Made by a program: the position numbers and the translations under genes
The notes under the pieces: model-generated
Told to the model about the DNA's origin: nothing
The model's input: the letters and a program-made list of their open reading frames with translations, nothing else
Database searches by the model: none
From: Pseudomonadota bacterium
Lineage (GTDB): Bacteria > Pseudomonadota > Gammaproteobacteria > Steroidobacterales > Steroidobacteraceae
Length of the DNA stretch: 9,177 nt
Assembly (NCBI GenBank): GCA_021817875.1
Contig: JAKAFQ010000136.1
Coordinates: 1 to 9,177 of the forward strand
Reading direction: 5' to 3'
Shown here: positions 6,318 through 9,177 of the stretch, one piece after another
Position numbering within the stretch: the stretch's first letter is position 1
Layout: each line of letters opens with the position of its first letter

Positions 6318-7646
6318 ATGTGCCCCAGAAGACAGAAGCTCAAGACCACCCGCCCCCGCAGGTACACTTCCAGCGACACGCTTGCCGTCAAGTCCCATCC
6401 AACCGCGCACTCTCCATCGATCGTGACCACCCGGAAATCGGCTGCTCATAAGTGGCAGTTCCCCAGCCGCATCCGCCCGAACGCCTTCTCCTGGAGGTCC
6501 TCGCCCACGGCGGTGGCGCGTATCAAAGACGCAGTTGCGGAGATCAGGTCCGTCTCCCGCAACGATCCAGCGACCGCAGCGGAAGGCGCCGTACGCCTGA
6601 TCGAGCGGCTCTCGCCGGCCCTGGAGCACGTGAACAGCTCATCCGGCGCGCTCGGATCCGCCGTCTCCCGCGCGATCGAAGCCCTCGTGCCCATCATCAG
6701 CGCGGCCGATGTGCCGGTTCCGGTGCGGGAGAAGTGGCTCGAGCGGCTCTACGAGGCCCATGCAGCCGATCAAATGCCCTACATCGAGAACCTGGCCGAC
6801 TATTGGGGAGAGCTGTGCGTGACGCCTCAGCTCGCGAGCGCGTGGGCCGACCGGATGATCGACATCACGCGCATGGCGCTCTCTCCCGACAAGAGCCTGC
6901 GCGGACACTATCACGGGACGAGCGCATGCCTGAGCGCACTTCTACGGGCCGGACGTTACGCTGACATTCACTCTCTGCTTGCCCACACCGACTTCTGGCA
7001 CTACAAGCTCTACGCCGTGAAGGCTCTCGCGGCCGACGGCAACCCCGACGAAGCAATCGCGCTCGCCGAATCCCTGCGTGGGCCGTGGACTCCCGAGCTC
7101 GCCGTCGATCGCCTGTGTGAACGCATCCTGTTGGACACGGGCCGTGTCGACGAGGCGTATCGCCGCTTCGGCCTGACCGCACACGTCGGGGGGACCTATC
7201 TCGCGACGTTTCGCGAGGTCGCGAAAACCTACCCCGGCGCGCCTCGTGAACAGATCCTGCGGGACCTCGTCCGGCGATCGCCCGGGAACGAGGGCAAGTG
7301 GTTCACTGCGGCCAAGGAGCTGCGTCTGTACGATCTCGCACTCGAATTGGTTCGGGATTCTCCCTGCGATCCGAAGACCCTCGCCCGGGCCGCCCGGGAT
7401 CACGCCGGACGGGAGCCGGCATTTGCCGTGGGCGCAGCCCTTGCGGCCCTGCACTGGCTCACTCTCGGGTACGGCTACGAGATCACTGCGCTCGATGTCT
7501 GGAGCGCGTATCACGCCGCCGTCAAGGCGGCAGAGAATCTTGGGCAGGTCGGTGAAGTCCAGACGATCATCCACGATCTCATCGCCACCTCGGGACCGGA
7601 CACCTTCGTCCACCAAGTGCTCGGCCGCGAACTGGGGCTGATATGA
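6318..7646 (+). CDS. Conserved-looking alpha-solenoid (TPR-like) protein of unknown function
   Basis: 442 residues from ATG 6318. No enzymatic motif is seen and I cannot name a family. The N-terminus (to about residue 45) is basic and Ser/Thr/Pro-rich, probably disordered. From KWQFPSRIRPNAFSWRSSP on, the protein is helical with paired amphipathic helices of TPR-like style: YAVKALAADGNPDEAIALAE (about 231-250), ERILLDTGRVDEAYRRFG (268-285) and KWFTAAKELRLYDLALELV (327-345). Such scaffolds usually bind other proteins. No signal peptide or membrane segment, so cytosolic. Start is uncertain: ATG 6291 lies inside the palindrome, ATG 6318 has only a weak GGA upstream, and GTG 6423 would begin MTTRKSAAHKWQF, a compact natural-looking start without a Shine-Dalgarno site. 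The stop overlaps the next gene's ATG (ATGA), so the two products are probably made together. Confidence 0.82.
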   Translation: MCPRRQKLKTTRPRRYTSSDTLAVKSHPTAHSPSIVTTRKSAAHKWQFPSRIRPNAFSWRSSPTAVARIKDAVAEIRSVSRNDPATAAEGAVRLIERLSPALEHVNSSSGALGSAVSRAIEALVPIISAADVPVPVREKWLERLYEAHAADQMPYIENLADYWGELCVTPQLASAWADRMIDITRMALSPDKSLRGHYHGTSACLSALLRAGRYADIHSLLAHTDFWHYKLYAVKALAADGNPDEAIALAESLRGPWTPELAVDRLCERILLDTGRVDEAYRRFGLTAHVGGTYLATFREVAKTYPGAPREQILRDLVRRSPGNEGKWFTAAKELRLYDLALELVRDSPCDPKTLARAARDHAGREPAFAVGAALAALHWLTLGYGYEITALDVWSAYHAAVKAAENLGQVGEVQTIIHDLIATSGPDTFVHQVLGRELGLI

Positions 7647-8560
7647 ACAAGCCGAACACCCAGGGTCCGATCGCACGCCGTGTCCTGGAGAACCTGCGGC
7701 GCCAGATGCGCCTGAAACTCACGGACCTCGCAGCCTTTCGCGTTGGCCAGGAATACGCCGAGGCCCTGCAAAAGTCAGTCACCCCGAAAGATCAGCTCGC
7801 TGAAACACACCCCGCCCACGCGCCCTACGTCCATGCCCAGAATCAGATGTCCATCATGGCCGAGCAGCTTCTGCAACTGCCGGAAATGGAGTCCTTCGTG
7901 AAACGGATCAGCACGGCTGAGGAGGAATACATGCCGTCCTGGCCACCGATGAGTCCGATCTCGACGTCCTACTTCGTGTGCTGGTCGACATTCGATTTGC
8001 CCATCGGCGCGTGTCGCGAGACAGTCGGCACCGTGACGATCGCCGTCGCCCAGAAATGCGGCAGCGATCCCCGGCTCATCGGCCTCATGCAGCGCCTGCA
8101 GGAATCCAGGATGGGCATCCACCAGGTCGAAGGACAAGACGGCGTGCGGGTGCGACTGCGTGACCTCGCAACCGATCAACGATGCGCGGCGATCTGCCAA
8201 TCCGGCCATGTCGGACGCGCGGGAGAGCTCTGGTACGCACGCGTGTTGCCACCGCCCGCACCTGGTGCCGACCACGTCGTGCTCACATCCCCGTATGTGC
8301 TGATCGCGCCCGACCTCAAAGCCTGGACTGCCTATTTCAATCGAGTTGCCGCCAACACAACCGGTGCCCCCCGCCAAAATGCGCTCGAGCAGCATATCAA
8401 GTGGGGCGCCTCGGCCCGCTACTGGCCGGAGTTCGTCTTTGAGGCGTACTCCGATCACAACGCCGGAGCGATCTATCTCCATGGACTTCCGGACATGCCG
8501 CACACCCGGCCGCATTCGAGGGCGTTTCGTCCTTCTGGAGATCGGCTTCATGATGGTTGA
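7643..8560 (+). CDS. Partner protein of unknown function, Trp/Tyr-rich, coupled to the solenoid gene
   Basis: 305 residues. ATG 7643 overlaps the previous stop by four bases, with GGGG five bases upstream. Residues 1-95 are mostly helical and charged. The centre holds YMPSWPPMSPISTSYFVCW (96-114) and TFDLPIGACRETVGT, then a mixed alpha/beta region with ELWYARVLPPPAPGADHVVL (195-214), SPYVLIAPDLKAWTAYF, and a C-terminal YWPEFVFEAYSDH (260-272) and IYLHGLPDMPHTRPHSR (277-293). Aromatic residues clustered around Pro suggest a compact globular fold and not a repeat protein. No signal peptide, membrane segment, P-loop or known catalytic motif is visible. It is probably cytosolic and may act with the solenoid protein in one complex; this rests only on coupling. 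Family unknown to me. Confidence 0.82.
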   Translation: MNKPNTQGPIARRVLENLRRQMRLKLTDLAAFRVGQEYAEALQKSVTPKDQLAETHPAHAPYVHAQNQMSIMAEQLLQLPEMESFVKRISTAEEEYMPSWPPMSPISTSYFVCWSTFDLPIGACRETVGTVTIAVAQKCGSDPRLIGLMQRLQESRMGIHQVEGQDGVRVRLRDLATDQRCAAICQSGHVGRAGELWYARVLPPPAPGADHVVLTSPYVLIAPDLKAWTAYFNRVAANTTGAPRQNALEQHIKWGASARYWPEFVFEAYSDHNAGAIYLHGLPDMPHTRPHSRAFRPSGDRLHDG

Positions 8561-8600
8561 GCCGCTGGCACGCAGGTCCCGAAGATAAAGCCGCCGGCAC
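8561..8600. repeat. Short direct repeat after the unknown operon
   Basis: GCCGCTGGCAC (8561-8571) and GCCGCCGGCAC (8590-8600) differ at one base and are 29 bases apart, starting right after the stop codon. No T-run terminator is seen between the operon and the tRNA fragment. Confidence 0.4.
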
Positions 8601-8647
8601 ACGATTTTCGTCAAGCGTCCGGCTCGCGGGCAAGTCGCCGTACGGGA

Positions 8648-8692
8648 TGGTGGCCAGGGGCGGAATCGAACCACCGACACGCGGATTTTCAG
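8648..8692 (-). tRNA. 3' fragment of tRNA-Phe (45 bases), probable attachment site
   Basis: Read on the minus strand it starts with the anticodon loop CTGAAAATC (anticodon GAA, Phe), then the 3' side of the anticodon stem (TCCGC), variable loop, T arm with GGTTCGATTCC, the 3' acceptor strand and an encoded CCA (8650-8648). The 5' half is absent: the bases before CTGAAAA cannot pair with TCCGC, and nothing pairs with the acceptor strand. A perfect 3' half ending in the anticodon loop is the normal residue of site-specific integration into a tRNA gene. By that logic, chromosomal DNA lies to its left and the integrated element to its right, with the whole tRNA-Phe gene further right outside the window. 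It is not expected to make a functional tRNA. Confidence 0.8.
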
Positions 8693-8758
8693 AACCTATA
8701 CGGTCTACTGACTAGACGGGGACTATGTTTCGAAAGCTATGTTATTCAGGTACTTAGC

Positions 8759-8798
8759 GGAAATCAAGGGAAGCTCGCGGAAGCCCAAGGAAGCCCGA
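8759..8798. repeat. Four tandem 10-base units (GGAA-type)
   Basis: GGAAATCAAG, GGAAGCTCGC, GGAAGCCCAA and GGAAGCCCGA follow each other at exactly 10-base spacing. Each unit starts with GGAA, the last three with GGAAGC. One unit per helical turn puts all copies on one face of the DNA, as for arm-type integrase or excisionase sites. Role is inference from position 67 bases beyond the tRNA fragment. Confidence 0.6.
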
Positions 8799-8810
8799 AA
8801 ACGCCCTTTA

Positions 8811-8899
8811 CTGGTCCAATTTTGGTCCAACATGGTCTAAACGACGGATCTCAGTCCGCGACATACTTCAGTCCGCAGCGAGAGATTTTATTGGTCCAA
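8811..8899. repeat. Interspersed TTGGTCCAA repeats
   Basis: CTGGTCCAA (8811-8819), TTGGTCCAA (8822-8830) and TTGGTCCAA (8891-8899), with a degenerate ATGGTCTAA (8832-8840). The unit is itself an odd palindrome (TTGG-T-CCAA). Similar TGGTCCAA motifs are often seen close to tRNA-targeted islands; I recall this from general reading and cannot confirm it here. Confidence 0.55.
8851..8876. repeat. 9-base direct repeat TCAGTCCGC
   Basis: Two exact copies at 8851-8859 and 8868-8876, with a 17-base period. The second, read as TTCAGTCCGC, matches the anticodon-loop and stem segment usual in the complement of tRNA-Phe, which is the segment missing from the fragment at 8648-8692. Confidence 0.5.
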
Positions 8900-9119
8900 G
8901 GCGCGCATTCCGACCCTCCTGGGCCATTTGTCACCCATCAGTCGTATCAGGTCCTTTCATGCACGTCGTGCTTCGAGGAGCGTGGCCCGAACTCTCTCGA
9001 ATTCGAAAATCTCTGCACGAATACGGCTATCTCGCACCACGACTAGGAACGAAGAGCCTACCGTGTGGTAACCGTGTAGCGAAGGCCGCATAGGCGGCGG
9101 CGCCCGCCTCGGGGATCAT

Positions 9120-9160
9120 GTGCCCACTTGCAGATAAATGGGCACGAGCGTAAGTGCCCA
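9120..9160. repeat. Repeats at the right edge, possibly the end of an IS21-type element
   Basis: GTGCCCA (9120-9126), its inverted copy TGGGCAC (9139-9145) and a further direct copy GTGCCCA (9154-9160). CTTGCAGATAAATGGGCAC together with repeated GTGCCCAC recalls the multiple internal transposase-binding repeats at the ends of IS21-family elements. The sequence ends before any istA reading frame appears, so the assignment is tentative; an independent hairpin (7-bp stem, 12-base loop) is the alternative. Confidence 0.35.
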
Positions 9161-9177
9161 CGTGGAGAACAGGTGGA

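Larger units (their letters stand above)
8693..9119. other. Non-coding stretch next to the attachment site, with several repeat sets
   Basis: About 430 bases without a convincing gene. Base composition is less GC-rich than to the left, with A/T-rich patches near 8730-8830 and 8885. The one longer open frame (8822-9046, plus) has no ribosome-binding site and no recognisable protein pattern. The stretch holds the repeats listed separately and fits the recombinase-binding arm of an integrative element. Confidence 0.5.

Noticed and set aside
6942..7676. Minus-strand open frame of 244 codons opposite the solenoid gene
   Set aside because: Shadow frame; the plus-strand product has regular helical repeats and is translationally coupled.
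7775..8680. Minus-strand open frame of 301 codons opposite the partner gene
   Set aside because: It runs into the tRNA fragment, has no ribosome-binding site and lacks the coherent fold-like pattern of the plus-strand protein.
8648..8725. A complete tRNA-Phe gene
   Set aside because: A faint D-arm-like stretch lies at 8700-8718, but the anticodon stem and acceptor stem cannot form, so only the 3' half is real.
8759..8900. CRISPR array
   Set aside because: The repeat units are 9-10 bases, far too short, and there are no regular spacers of 30 or so bases.
8822..9046. Plus-strand open frame of 74 codons in the region right of the tRNA fragment
   Set aside because: No ribosome-binding site, no protein pattern, and it overlaps the short direct repeats.

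Overview
The window looks like accessory DNA from a GC-rich Gram-negative bacterium, most likely a gamma- or betaproteobacterium. The evidence is a tripartite periplasm-spanning RND efflux operon, Shine-Dalgarno sites of GGAGG type, and a tRNA-Phe 3' end that encodes CCA. The species cannot be fixed from the sequence alone.

Bases 1-4987 (minus strand) hold a copper/silver efflux operon read in the order: small secreted Met/Cys/His-rich protein, TolC/CusC-type outer-membrane factor, CusB-type adaptor, CusA-type RND pump. The last three genes are packed with a 4-base overlap and a zero-base junction. Only the first 545 codons of cusA lie here, and a stop codon at the window edge cuts its frame. 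The adaptor carries a C-terminal FixH/YtkA-like domain with a methionine cluster. Upstream of the operon, a spaced inverted repeat abuts a possible promoter.

Bases 5067-6301 are a graveyard of broken genes: the phosphorylation-hinge part of a CopA-like P-type ATPase (stop codon plus a one-base deletion), the C-terminal end of an IS6-family transposase abutting it, and the first part of an AAA-type ATPase with a GARQTGKST P-loop that appears internally deleted. A copper exporter remnant next to a copper efflux operon suggests an older, larger metal-resistance cluster worn down by insertion and deletion.

Bases 6277-8560 (plus strand) hold two intact, translationally coupled genes of unknown function: an alpha-solenoid (TPR-like) protein and a roughly 300-residue Trp/Tyr-rich protein. 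Ahead of them is a near-perfect 21-bp palindrome whose centre matches the core of the Fur-box consensus and which sits between the divergent AAA remnant and this operon. This pair is the best candidate for an undescribed module.

Bases 8648-9177 look like one end of an integrated element: a 45-base 3' fragment of tRNA-Phe (anticodon loop to CCA), then non-coding DNA with several sets of short direct repeats, including a 10-bp-phased array and TTGGTCCAA copies, and finally repeats resembling a transposon end. On the usual logic of tRNA-targeted integration, the element would extend to the right of base 8692.
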